A DNA stretch of 18,928 bases from SFWF01 sp045587065 (GTDB lineage Bacteria; Bacillota; Clostridia; Oscillospirales; Acutalibacteraceae): contig JAZNBQ010000089.1 in NCBI GenBank assembly GCA_045587065.1, positions 1 through 18,928 of the forward strand, written 5' to 3'. The translations under genes were made by a program, and so were the position numbers. Shown in pieces: positions 8,515-15,475 of the stretch. Positions within the stretch are counted from its first letter, which is position 1. Each line of letters starts with the position of its first letter. Under the pieces are notes generated by a model. It did not search any database. It was not told where the DNA came from and saw only the letters and a list, made by a program, of their open reading frames with translations.

Positions 8515-8964
8515 ATGGACAAAAGGTTTATGTACCGAGCTATTGAACTTGCAAAAATAGCTGAAGAAAACGGAGACGTGCCTATTGGCGCCGTTGTTGT
8601 TAAGGATGGCAAAATAATTGCTGAAGGGTATAATTGCAGGGAAAAAGACAATAATCCTGTGGCCCACGCCGAAATAGAGGCTATAAAAAAGGCAGGGGAG
8701 GTTTTAGGAAGTTGGCATTTGGACGACTGCGAACTCTACGTTACCTTGGAGCCTTGCCCTATGTGTGCCGGTGCAATTATAAATTCGCGCATTAAAACTC
8801 TCGTTTTCGGAGCCTACGACCTGAAGGCAGGTTCGGCGGCTAAAGAGTCTGTTATAAATATATTTGATTTACCTTATAATCACACTCCGGAAATCTTTGG
8901 GGGAATTTGCGAAGAGGAAACCAAAAAACTGCTTCAAGATTTTTTTGCTAAAAAAAGAAAGTAG
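8515..8964 (+). CDS. tadA: tRNA-specific adenosine deaminase
   Basis: TadA deaminates the wobble adenosine A34 of tRNA-Arg(ACG) to inosine, an essential step for reading CGN codons. The 149-residue protein has the cytidine/deoxycytidylate deaminase zinc site: H51 and E53 in HAEIEA (zinc ligand and proton shuttle) and C81/C84 in PCPMCAGAI. The start has an AAAGGAG site five bases upstream. The gene is commonly near the origin in Gram-positive bacteria (yaaJ in Bacillus), often followed by the SRP RNA gene and dnaX; here it is followed instead by a terminator and convergent rhaA. Confidence 0.95.
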   Translation: MDKRFMYRAIELAKIAEENGDVPIGAVVVKDGKIIAEGYNCREKDNNPVAHAEIEAIKKAGEVLGSWHLDDCELYVTLEPCPMCAGAIINSRIKTLVFGAYDLKAGSAAKESVINIFDLPYNHTPEIFGGICEEETKKLLQDFFAKKRK

Positions 8965-8978
8965 CACAATATATTGTG
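8965..8978. repeat. Perfect 14-bp palindrome after tadA stop
   Basis: CACAATATATTGTG equals its own reverse complement and starts on the base after the tadA stop codon. It has no loop, so it looks more like a dimeric protein site than a terminator. No function is known to me and it may be chance in AT-rich DNA. No RNA gene was recognised in the remaining bases up to the terminator at 9017. Confidence 0.4.
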
Positions 8979-9016
8979 GAAAATATACTATGATACTTGT
9001 TATAAATACAAAATAT

Positions 9017-9051
9017 ATAGCCACCGTGTAAACACGGTGGCTATTTTTTTT
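9017..9051 (+). terminator. Strong bidirectional terminator between tadA and rhaA
   Basis: A perfect 12-bp stem has arms 9017-9028 and 9033-9044 around a TAAA loop. Seven T follow on the + strand, making a textbook intrinsic terminator for tadA. On the minus strand the hairpin begins six bases after the rhaA stop codon (9050-9052) and is followed by an AT-rich stretch with T clusters, so it can also serve rhaBA. Confidence 0.9.
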
Positions 9052-10288
9052 ATCGTTTTGAGAGAACTTCCTCTTCGTATTTCTTAACTTCCTTTAAATA
9101 ATCGGCGTTAACCTTTTCTTTTTTAAGGAATTCTGCCCATACGTCTCCAAGAGGCATGGTTTTAAGTTCTTCCTGTAAAACCATAAGCTCGGTCAGATTA
9201 TTTTGGTCCTGCAAAGCCTTCATGGTCTTTGAGGGCTCAAGAAGTGCATACAGTAGTGCTTTTTGTACGCTTCTTACTCCTGTTACCCATGCAGAAATTC
9301 TGTTTATTGATGCATCAAAATAGTCAGTTGCAATAAATACGCGGTCCAAAGCATCGTTTCTAACGATTTCTTTGCAGATTTCTCTTGTTTCATCATCATA
9401 TAAAACCACGTGGTCAGAATCCCAACGAACAGGGCGAGTAACGTGTAAGGCAACCTTCTCGTTAAATAAAAGGAGAGAGGAAAGCTTATCTGAAACAACC
9501 TCTGTAGGATGATAGTGACCGTTGTCCATAAGAGGAGTAATTCCCTTATAATCAGAGTAGCTAAGGCAGAACTCTGCAGAGCCTACGGTATAGCTTTCAA
9601 GACCAATACCGAAAACCTTAGACTCAAGGGCAGGGTAAACCTTGGTTTTGTCATACGGAACGGTTAAAATTTCATCCATAGATTTTTTGTATCTGGCTCT
9701 TGGTCCTATTCTGTCGGCCGGAATGTCTTTATAGCCGTCAGGAATCCAGAAATTTACTACGGCAGGAATTCCTGTCTCGTTTGCAAAATACTCTGCAATT
9801 TCAAGGCAGCGTTTTCCGTGTTCTACCCAAAATGTTCTTGTCTCTTCATCAGGAGAAGAAAGGGTCAGGTTATCTTTAACCTTTGGATGAGAGAAAAAGG
9901 TTGGGTTAAAATCAATGCCCATATTGTGCTTTTTGGCAAACTCTACCCATTTTGCAAAGTGTTTTGGTTCTAACTTATCACGGTCTGCAAACTCACCGTC
10001 TTCAAAAAAGGCGTAACAAGCGTGAAGGTTAAGTTTAATCTTACCGCCAAGGAGAGAAATAACCTTTTCCATGTCCTGCATCAACTCTTTGGGGGTGGTG
10101 GCTTTTCCGGGGTAGTTGCCTGTTGTTTGAATTCCGCCTGAAAGAGCGCCCTTCTGGTCAAAGCCTACAACGTCGTCGCCTTGCCAACAATGAAGAGAAA
10201 TAGGGGTGTTTTGAAGCGCTTTAATTGCCTCGTCGGTGTTTACACCAAGGGCTGCATAAATTTTTTTAGCTTCTGAATATCTGCTCAT
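9050..10288 (-). CDS. rhaA: L-rhamnose isomerase
   Basis: This cytoplasmic metal-dependent enzyme converts L-rhamnose to L-rhamnulose, the first catabolic step. It has 412 residues, close to the 419 of E. coli RhaA. The metal and active-site residues line up with those I recall for the E. coli enzyme at a constant shift of 12: E222, D255, H258, H282, D290, D292 and D322, in the segments LESKVFGIG, LMDNGHYHPTE, HVTRPVRWDSDH and ATDYFDAS. The N-terminal ISLHCWQGDDVVGFD block is also characteristic. It lies 11 bases downstream of rhaB in the same direction; its AAGGAG site overlaps the rhaB stop codon, so the two are one coupled operon. Confidence 0.96.
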   Translation of the reverse strand: MSRYSEAKKIYAALGVNTDEAIKALQNTPISLHCWQGDDVVGFDQKGALSGGIQTTGNYPGKATTPKELMQDMEKVISLLGGKIKLNLHACYAFFEDGEFADRDKLEPKHFAKWVEFAKKHNMGIDFNPTFFSHPKVKDNLTLSSPDEETRTFWVEHGKRCLEIAEYFANETGIPAVVNFWIPDGYKDIPADRIGPRARYKKSMDEILTVPYDKTKVYPALESKVFGIGLESYTVGSAEFCLSYSDYKGITPLMDNGHYHPTEVVSDKLSSLLLFNEKVALHVTRPVRWDSDHVVLYDDETREICKEIVRNDALDRVFIATDYFDASINRISAWVTGVRSVQKALLYALLEPSKTMKALQDQNNLTELMVLQEELKTMPLGDVWAEFLKKEKVNADYLKEVKKYEEEVLSKR

Positions 10289-10299
10289 ACTTTTTCTCC

Positions 10300-11718
10300 T
10301 TATTCTGTATATGTTTTACATTTAAATGACTTTTGAACGCAAAGCTTTGCTTCTTTAACGTCTTTCCAAACCTTGTCAGCAAGCATCTGGCTCATAAGAT
10401 TTCCAATAGCAGTTGCTTCTTTTGGTCCTGCACAAACCTGACAGCCACATTCTTTTGCAGTAAGACGGTCAAGGTAGGTTTCCTGACTGCCGCCGCCTAC
10501 TATATTAATAGTATCAAACTTAGTGTCCAGAATTTCTTCCATCTGTTCCTTTGCTTTTTTATAGCAAACGGCTAGACTTTGATATACTGTAGCGGCAAGT
10601 TCTGCGTCGTCCTTTGGAACGGTTTGTCCGTCTTCTTTACATGCGGCTTTAAGTTCTTCTATCATGCTTTTTGGCGCCAAGAATCTGTCGTCGTTGCAGT
10701 CAACTAGTGCACTAAAGCCCTGATTGCTCTTTTCTTCTGCTGCTTCGCAAAGCTCGTCAAAGCCCCATTTTTTGCCGCTGTTTGCTTCAATCTCTTTTCG
10801 AACAGACTGAATCATCCAAAGACCCATAATGTTTTTAAGGTATCTGTACTTTTTGCCGTAGCCGCCTTCGTTTGTAAAGTTGTATTTACGGCTTGTTTCA
10901 TTGCAGTTTGCCTTTAAAAGTTCTGTTCCCATTAAGGACCAAGTGCCTGAACTTATGTAAAGAGTATTGTCATTAGTGGTAGGAACGGCCAAAACAGCAG
11001 AAGCGGTATCGTGAGCAGGAGCAAGAACAACCTTAGCATTACCGCCTACAATAGCCTGAATTTCAGGCTTTAAGTCACCTACAATCTCGCCGGGCTGAGA
11101 AATTGGGAGGAAAATCTCTTTTGGATAGCCAAGGCTCTCAATAAGCTCAAAATCCCAGTCGCAAGTATCAGCCTTCAAAAGTCCGGAGGTAGAAGCAATA
11201 GTATATTCCTGTTTTTTAACTCCTGTAAGCAGGAAATTGTAAAAATCAGGGGTCATAAGCATAGTCTTTGCCTGTTTTAACTCTTCAGGCTTACTGTTTT
11301 TAAGATACTCTAACTGATAAATGGTGTTGAAAAGCTGTTTTTGAATGCCTGTGCGACTGTAAAGGTCTTTGTCACTTATGGTTTTATTAACGCTTTTGTC
11401 CATGCCTTCGGTACGACTGTCGCGGTACCCTACGGCATCCCCCAGCATATTATCATTTTCATCTAAAAGAACAAAGTCCACGCCCCAGGTATCAATACCG
11501 ATACTAAAAGGGGCTTTCCCTGCGTCAAAACAACGCTTGATTCCCTCAGTAATATGACCAAAAAGAGCTTTCCAGTCCCAACAAAGAACACCGTTTTTTA
11601 AGGACTGTCCGTTAGGGAAGCGGTACATTTCTTCAAGGACCATATTTCCATTTTCTACATGTCCTAAAATGTGTCGTCCACTGGACGCGCCAATATCAAT
11701 GGCAAGATAATATTTCAA
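10300..11718 (-). CDS. rhaB: Rhamnulokinase
   Basis: This FGGY-family sugar kinase phosphorylates L-rhamnulose at O1 with ATP, giving L-rhamnulose-1-phosphate. It has 472 residues. The N-terminal nucleotide-binding loop is AIDIGASSGR (D8), substrate-side motifs include IGIDTWGVDFVLLD, and the likely catalytic base is D237 in APAHDTASA, the same number I recall for E. coli RhaB. The second ATP motif is ISSGTWSLMG near 256-264, and NIVGGGSQ lies in the C-terminal domain. The start is TTG at 11718-11716, supported by a GGGAGG site (11727-11732) eight bases away and by homology starting at the first residue. It is the first gene of the rhaBA operon. No rhamnulose-1-phosphate aldolase, transporter or regulator gene is in the window. 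Confidence 0.96.
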   Translation of the reverse strand: MKYYLAIDIGASSGRHILGHVENGNMVLEEMYRFPNGQSLKNGVLCWDWKALFGHITEGIKRCFDAGKAPFSIGIDTWGVDFVLLDENDNMLGDAVGYRDSRTEGMDKSVNKTISDKDLYSRTGIQKQLFNTIYQLEYLKNSKPEELKQAKTMLMTPDFYNFLLTGVKKQEYTIASTSGLLKADTCDWDFELIESLGYPKEIFLPISQPGEIVGDLKPEIQAIVGGNAKVVLAPAHDTASAVLAVPTTNDNTLYISSGTWSLMGTELLKANCNETSRKYNFTNEGGYGKKYRYLKNIMGLWMIQSVRKEIEANSGKKWGFDELCEAAEEKSNQGFSALVDCNDDRFLAPKSMIEELKAACKEDGQTVPKDDAELAATVYQSLAVCYKKAKEQMEEILDTKFDTINIVGGGSQETYLDRLTAKECGCQVCAGPKEATAIGNLMSQMLADKVWKDVKEAKLCVQKSFKCKTYTE

Positions 11719-11749
11719 GGTAAAATCCTCCCTTTATATATGTGAATTA

Positions 11750-11778
11750 ATTATATCAAAAAAGAGGAAAAAATACAA
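11750..11778 (-). promoter_or_regulatory. rhaBA promoter (sigma-A type)
   Basis: Read on the minus strand: -35 TTGTAT (11773-11778), a 17-base spacer and -10 TATAAT (11750-11755), with TG one base upstream of the -10 (extended -10). It is placed 17 bases upstream of the rhaB ribosome binding site. I saw no convincing cre-type catabolite site. The divergent promoter for the first GH3 gene lies about 45 bp away, so one operator could serve both. Confidence 0.75.
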
Positions 11779-11820
11779 CACAAAAGCAAAAAAACCTAGC
11801 AAAAAAGAGGATTTTTAATA

Positions 11821-11849
11821 TTGACAGTATAGGAGGAGTGTGCTATACT
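11821..11849 (+). promoter_or_regulatory. Promoter of GH3 gene 1
   Basis: TTGACA (11821-11826), a 17-base spacer and TATACT (11844-11849), with TGC directly before the -10 (extended -10). It is close to sigma-A consensus. The distance from the -10 to the ATG is 33 bases, matching the other two GH3 units to within one base. Confidence 0.85.
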
Positions 11850-11882
11850 AAAAGAAAAATAACGGCAGAGGTGCTGTGAGTT

Positions 11883-13568
11883 ATGAAAAAACCGTCACTT
11901 AGCGAACTTACTCTTAGAGAAAAAATAGGTCAAACCACCTTAGTTCACTCTAACCAACCCGGATTTAAGGATTTAGAAAAATACCCCTTTGGTTGTATGT
12001 GGGCAAGCGGAGACCTTAATTTCGGAATTAACATGGATGAGGTTAACCCTGACCTTAACAAGAGAGAAAAATGGCTACAGTCTATTGAGGCAGTAAACTC
12101 AAAGCTTAAAGTGCCCATAGTTAGAGCAGGCGACTGCGGAATGAGTCTTCCTCCAAAGGAATATGGCTATGTTTTTGATGCAATGACCGTTGGTGCTACA
12201 GGAGATGAGGAACTAGCTTATGAGCGAGGCGCTTTAATTGGCAGAATGCTTCGTCATTACAGTATCAACTGGCTTTGGAGTCCTATTTACGACTATTATA
12301 CAGGCAACATTGCAGGCGGTGGAATCGGCAGAACCTTTAGTGATGACCCTGAACTTCTTTTCAAAATGAATATGGCAACAGTAAGAGGTCTTAACGACCA
12401 GGGCGTTGGCGCCACTGCAAAGCACTTCCCTGGATGTGACGGTATGGAATATCGCGATTCACATTTCTCTGAAACAAGAAACCTTTTAACCATTGAAGAG
12501 TGGAAAGCAAAACAGGGTAAAATTTTCCAGGATGCTATTGATGCAGGTATTGAGTCAATTATGACAGGACATTCCTGCTTCCCTGCAGTTGATAATACCA
12601 TGCACAACGGCAGATACGTTCCTACAAGCCTTTCTTATAAGATTGTTACCAAGCTCCTAAAGGAAGAAATGGGCTTTAAGGGCGTTGTTATTACCGACGA
12701 CGTTTGGATGAGAAGCGTTCTTACATACTGTGATGATGACCGTGCTAAAGTATATATCGAGGCAATTAAAGCAGGTAACGATATCGTTCTCGGCGTTCTT
12801 CAGGATTACATTGATATCATTGAAGATGCAGTAAACAGAGGCGAAATTTCAATGGAAAGAATCGATGACGCTTGTCAGAGAGTTCTTGACCTTAAAGAGC
12901 GAATCGGTCTGTTTGATGATAATTATGAACTTTGCCCCGGAGATTTAGATAAACTTAATGCCGATATGCAGGATTTCTGTGATAGAGCGGCTAAAAAGGC
13001 TATTTCTCTTGTTTGCGACAAGAAGAAACTCTTACCATTAAACAAAGACAAGATTAAAAAGGTTTGCATTATCTATTCCGGTCACGATACCGAAAGCGAA
13101 AGTCCATCTTCTGCTTATGCACATATGCAGGTTATGGTTAAGGAATTTGAAAACCGTGGCGCCGAGGTTCATTTCCAACACGGACTCCTTAACAGCTACG
13201 CTTCTGAGGCAGAACTGAAGGAAATTTCTGAAAATTACGACCTTATCGTTTATGCAGGATTTCTGGACCGTTGGCAGCCGCACGGAATCAGTAGTTTCTA
13301 CGGAAAAGAGATAAGCACCTTCCAAAATGCCCTTAGATACGGAACTGAAAAATCTATTGGTATAGGACTTCGTTCTCCTTTTGTATATTTCAATTTCTAT
13401 TCTGCTTTCCCTGCATATATCAACACATATAACCATCAACCAGAGCTTTTAAAAGCCACTGTTGCGGCAATGTATGGGGAGATTCCTTTCCAGGGCGGCG
13501 AACCCTTTAAATTAGTTCCAAAGCACGTAAGAGAACGTCTTGAGATGTTTGGAAAAAACGAGATATAA
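11883..13568 (+). CDS. Glycoside hydrolase family 3 protein, paralogue 1
   Basis: A 561-residue GH3 glycosidase, most like the two-domain NagZ type (beta-N-acetylhexosaminidase), though substrate cannot be read from sequence. The TIM-barrel domain spans about residues 1-345: LREKIGQ near 11-17, KHFPG at 180-184, the Asp-His pair D192/H194 in RDSH that serves as acid/base in NagZ-like GH3 enzymes, and the expected nucleophile D272 in VVITDDVWM. An alpha/beta C-terminal domain follows (about 375-561), starting at the ISLVCDKKKLLPL linker. There is no signal peptide, so it should act in the cytoplasm. The ATG has an AGAGGTG site nine bases upstream and its own promoter. It is divergent from rhaB. 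The loop at 134-149 is one residue longer than in the other copies, with a GGG stretch. Confidence 0.88.
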   Translation: MKKPSLSELTLREKIGQTTLVHSNQPGFKDLEKYPFGCMWASGDLNFGINMDEVNPDLNKREKWLQSIEAVNSKLKVPIVRAGDCGMSLPPKEYGYVFDAMTVGATGDEELAYERGALIGRMLRHYSINWLWSPIYDYYTGNIAGGGIGRTFSDDPELLFKMNMATVRGLNDQGVGATAKHFPGCDGMEYRDSHFSETRNLLTIEEWKAKQGKIFQDAIDAGIESIMTGHSCFPAVDNTMHNGRYVPTSLSYKIVTKLLKEEMGFKGVVITDDVWMRSVLTYCDDDRAKVYIEAIKAGNDIVLGVLQDYIDIIEDAVNRGEISMERIDDACQRVLDLKERIGLFDDNYELCPGDLDKLNADMQDFCDRAAKKAISLVCDKKKLLPLNKDKIKKVCIIYSGHDTESESPSSAYAHMQVMVKEFENRGAEVHFQHGLLNSYASEAELKEISENYDLIVYAGFLDRWQPHGISSFYGKEISTFQNALRYGTEKSIGIGLRSPFVYFNFYSAFPAYINTYNHQPELLKATVAAMYGEIPFQGGEPFKLVPKHVRERLEMFGKNEI

Positions 13569-13582
13569 TAGCAAAAAACAGG

Positions 13583-13616
13583 AAAAGTCGACGAATCGTC
13601 GACTTTTTTCTTTTTT
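13583..13616 (+). terminator. Terminator of GH3 gene 1
   Basis: Stem AAAAGTCGACG (13583-13593), loop AAT, and CGTCGACTTTT (13597-13607), followed by a T-rich tract to 13616. It is a strong intrinsic terminator directly before the promoter of GH3 gene 2, which isolates the two units. Confidence 0.9.
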
Positions 13617-13619
13617 CTG

Positions 13620-13648
13620 TTGACACTGTTTTTTTACTGTGGTATATT
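13620..13648 (+). promoter_or_regulatory. Promoter of GH3 gene 2
   Basis: TTGACA (13620-13625), a 17-base spacer and TATATT (13643-13648), with TGG before the -10. The -10 to ATG distance is 32 bases. The spacer resembles that of GH3 gene 3 (a run of seven T then CTGTG or ACTGTG), showing common descent. Confidence 0.85.
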
Positions 13649-13680
13649 TAAATAAAACATTATATCTTCGAGGTGTAGAC

Positions 13681-15363
13681 ATGAAAAAACCATTGCTTAG
13701 CGAACTCTCCTTGAGAGAAAAAATCGGTCAGACTTGTCTTGTTCACTCTACTCAACCCGGCTTTAAAGCCTTGGACCAATACCCCTTTGGTTGTATGTGG
13801 GCAAGCGGAGACCTTAACTTTGGAGTTAACTTAGATGAGGTTAACCCTGACCTTAACAAAAGAGACAAATGGCTGCAGTCTATTGAGGCAGTAAACGCAA
13901 AACTTAAAGTGCCTATTGTAAGAGTTACAGACTGTGGAACAAGTCTTCCTATTAAGGAATATGGCTATGTTTTTGATGCCATGACCATTGGCGCTACCGA
14001 CTCAGAAGAACTTGCGTATGAGAGAGCAAGTCTGATTGGTAGAATGTTCAGACATTACAGCCTTAACTGGATTTGGAGCCCTGTTTGTGATATTGCGGCT
14101 CAAAACAACGGAAGCCTTTTAGGAAGAACCTTTACAGATAATCCTGACAGACTTCTTGCTTTGAATATTGCTACCATGAAGGGCTTCCAGGACCAAGGTG
14201 TTGCCGCGTGTATTAAACACTTCCCAGGAGAAGACCGCAAAGAACTTCGTGATGCACATTATTCTGAGACTAAGAACCTTTCTACAAAGGAAGAGTGGTT
14301 AGAGACTCAGGGAAGAATGTTCCAGGGAATGATTGACGCAGGTGTAGAAGCTGTTATGACCGCGCATCAGTGTTTCCCTGCTGTTGATAACACTATGCAC
14401 AACGGCAGATACGTTCCTGCAACCCTTTCTTACAAGGTTTTAACAGAACTCTTAAAAGGCGAAATGGGCTTTAAGGGTGTTGTTATTACAGACGACGTTT
14501 GGATGAGAAGCGTTCTAACCTATTGTGACGATGACCGTGCAAAAGTTTACATCGAGGCAATTAAAGCAGGTAACGATATTGTTCTTGGCGTTCTTCAGGA
14601 TTACATTGATATCATTGAAGATGCAGTAAACAGAGGCGAAATTTCAATGGAAAGAATCGATGACGCTTGTCAGAGAGTTCTTGATATGAAAGAGAGAATC
14701 GGTCTATTTAATGACGATTATGAGCTTTGTCCCGGAGACGTAGATAAGCTTAATGCCGATATGCAGGATTTCTGTGATAGAGCGGCTAAAAAGGCAATTT
14801 CTCTTGTTTGCGATAAGAACAAGCTTTTCCCATTAAACCCTGAAAAGATTAAAAAGGTTTGCATTATTTATTCCGGTCACGATACCGAAAGCGATAATCC
14901 AAACTCTGCTTATGCACATATGCAGGTTATGGTTAAAGAGTTTGAAAACAGAGGCGCCGAAGTTCATTTCCAACACGGACTCCTTAACGGTTATGATTCT
15001 GAGGCAGAGCTAAAGGAGATTTCTGAAAACTACGACCTTATCGTTTATGCAGGTTTTGTAGAGCGTTGGAATCCAAGAGGACTCAGCAGTTTCTACGGAC
15101 AGGAAATCAGCACCTTCCAGAATGCCCTTAGATACGGCGGCGAAAAATCTATCGGTATAGGTCTTCGTTCTCCTTACGTATATTACAACTTCTATTCTGC
15201 TTTCCCAACCTATATGAACATATATAACCACTTCCCAGAGCTTATGAAAGCGGCGGTTGCGGCTATGTACGGAGAAATTGGTTTTGAAGGTAAAGAACCC
15301 TTTAAGCTAATTCCTGAATATGTTGAAGAGCGTCTTAAACTGTTTGGTAAAACAGAAGTTTAA
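13681..15363 (+). CDS. Glycoside hydrolase family 3 protein, paralogue 2
   Basis: A 560-residue paralogue of the preceding gene with the same two-domain layout and no signal peptide. The frame is open back to a GTG at 13639, but that codon overlaps the -10 region; ATG 13681 is used because it has GAGGTG five bases upstream and gives the same N-terminus as its sisters (MKKPLLSELSLREKIGQ). Catalytic residues are kept: D191/H193 in RDAH and nucleophile D271 in TDD. It is the most divergent copy around the active site: IKHFPGEDRKEL replaces the AKHFPG(C/T)DG(M/R)EY of the others, MTAHQCF replaces MT(G/D)HSCF, and the loop near 134-148 reads CDIAAQNNGSLL. This suggests a different glycone or aglycone preference. 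It has its own promoter and terminator. Confidence 0.88.
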   Translation: MKKPLLSELSLREKIGQTCLVHSTQPGFKALDQYPFGCMWASGDLNFGVNLDEVNPDLNKRDKWLQSIEAVNAKLKVPIVRVTDCGTSLPIKEYGYVFDAMTIGATDSEELAYERASLIGRMFRHYSLNWIWSPVCDIAAQNNGSLLGRTFTDNPDRLLALNIATMKGFQDQGVAACIKHFPGEDRKELRDAHYSETKNLSTKEEWLETQGRMFQGMIDAGVEAVMTAHQCFPAVDNTMHNGRYVPATLSYKVLTELLKGEMGFKGVVITDDVWMRSVLTYCDDDRAKVYIEAIKAGNDIVLGVLQDYIDIIEDAVNRGEISMERIDDACQRVLDMKERIGLFNDDYELCPGDVDKLNADMQDFCDRAAKKAISLVCDKNKLFPLNPEKIKKVCIIYSGHDTESDNPNSAYAHMQVMVKEFENRGAEVHFQHGLLNGYDSEAELKEISENYDLIVYAGFVERWNPRGLSSFYGQEISTFQNALRYGGEKSIGIGLRSPYVYYNFYSAFPTYMNIYNHFPELMKAAVAAMYGEIGFEGKEPFKLIPEYVEERLKLFGKTEV

Positions 15364-15375
15364 TAGTAAAAAGCA

Positions 15376-15410
15376 AAAAGGTCGACATTGGGTCGGCCTT
15401 TTTTGTTTTT
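15376..15410 (+). terminator. Terminator of GH3 gene 2
   Basis: Stem AAAAGGTCGAC (15376-15386) and GTCGGCCTTTT (15392-15402), with one T-G wobble and loop ATTGG, followed by a T-rich tract to 15410. It shares the GTCGAC core with the terminator of GH3 gene 1, so it was probably copied along with it. Confidence 0.88.
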
Positions 15411-15414
15411 CCGA

Positions 15415-15443
15415 TTGACTATGATTTTTTTCTGTGATATAGT
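15415..15443 (+). promoter_or_regulatory. Promoter of GH3 gene 3
   Basis: TTGACT (15415-15420), a 17-base spacer and TATAGT (15438-15443), with TGA before the -10. The -10 to ATG distance is 32 bases. Bases after the -10 (AAAAGAAAA...GCAGAGGTGC) closely match the leader of GH3 gene 1. Confidence 0.83.
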
Positions 15444-15475
15444 AAAAGAAAATAAGCTTTGCAGAGGTGCATTTT

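Noticed and set aside
8974..8982. DnaA-box-like TGTGGAAAA after tadA
   Set aside because: A single imperfect match to TGTGGATAA with no cluster around it; oriC is expected left of dnaN.
8965..9016. SRP RNA (ffs) gene after tadA
   Set aside because: The gap is far too short and shows no SRP helix-8 type GGTCAGG/GNAR-loop sequence.
11719..11882. cre (CcpA) operator between rhaB and GH3 gene 1
   Set aside because: I looked for the TGNAANCGNNNNCA pattern and found no convincing match.
13639..13680. GTG start at 13639 extending GH3 copy 2 by 14 residues
   Set aside because: The codon overlaps the promoter spacer and -10 region, and the sister proteins begin at the equivalent of ATG 13681.
15467..15475. 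GTG start at 15467 extending GH3 copy 3 by three residues
   Set aside because: It lies in the GAGGTG ribosome binding site; ATG 15476 matches the sister proteins.
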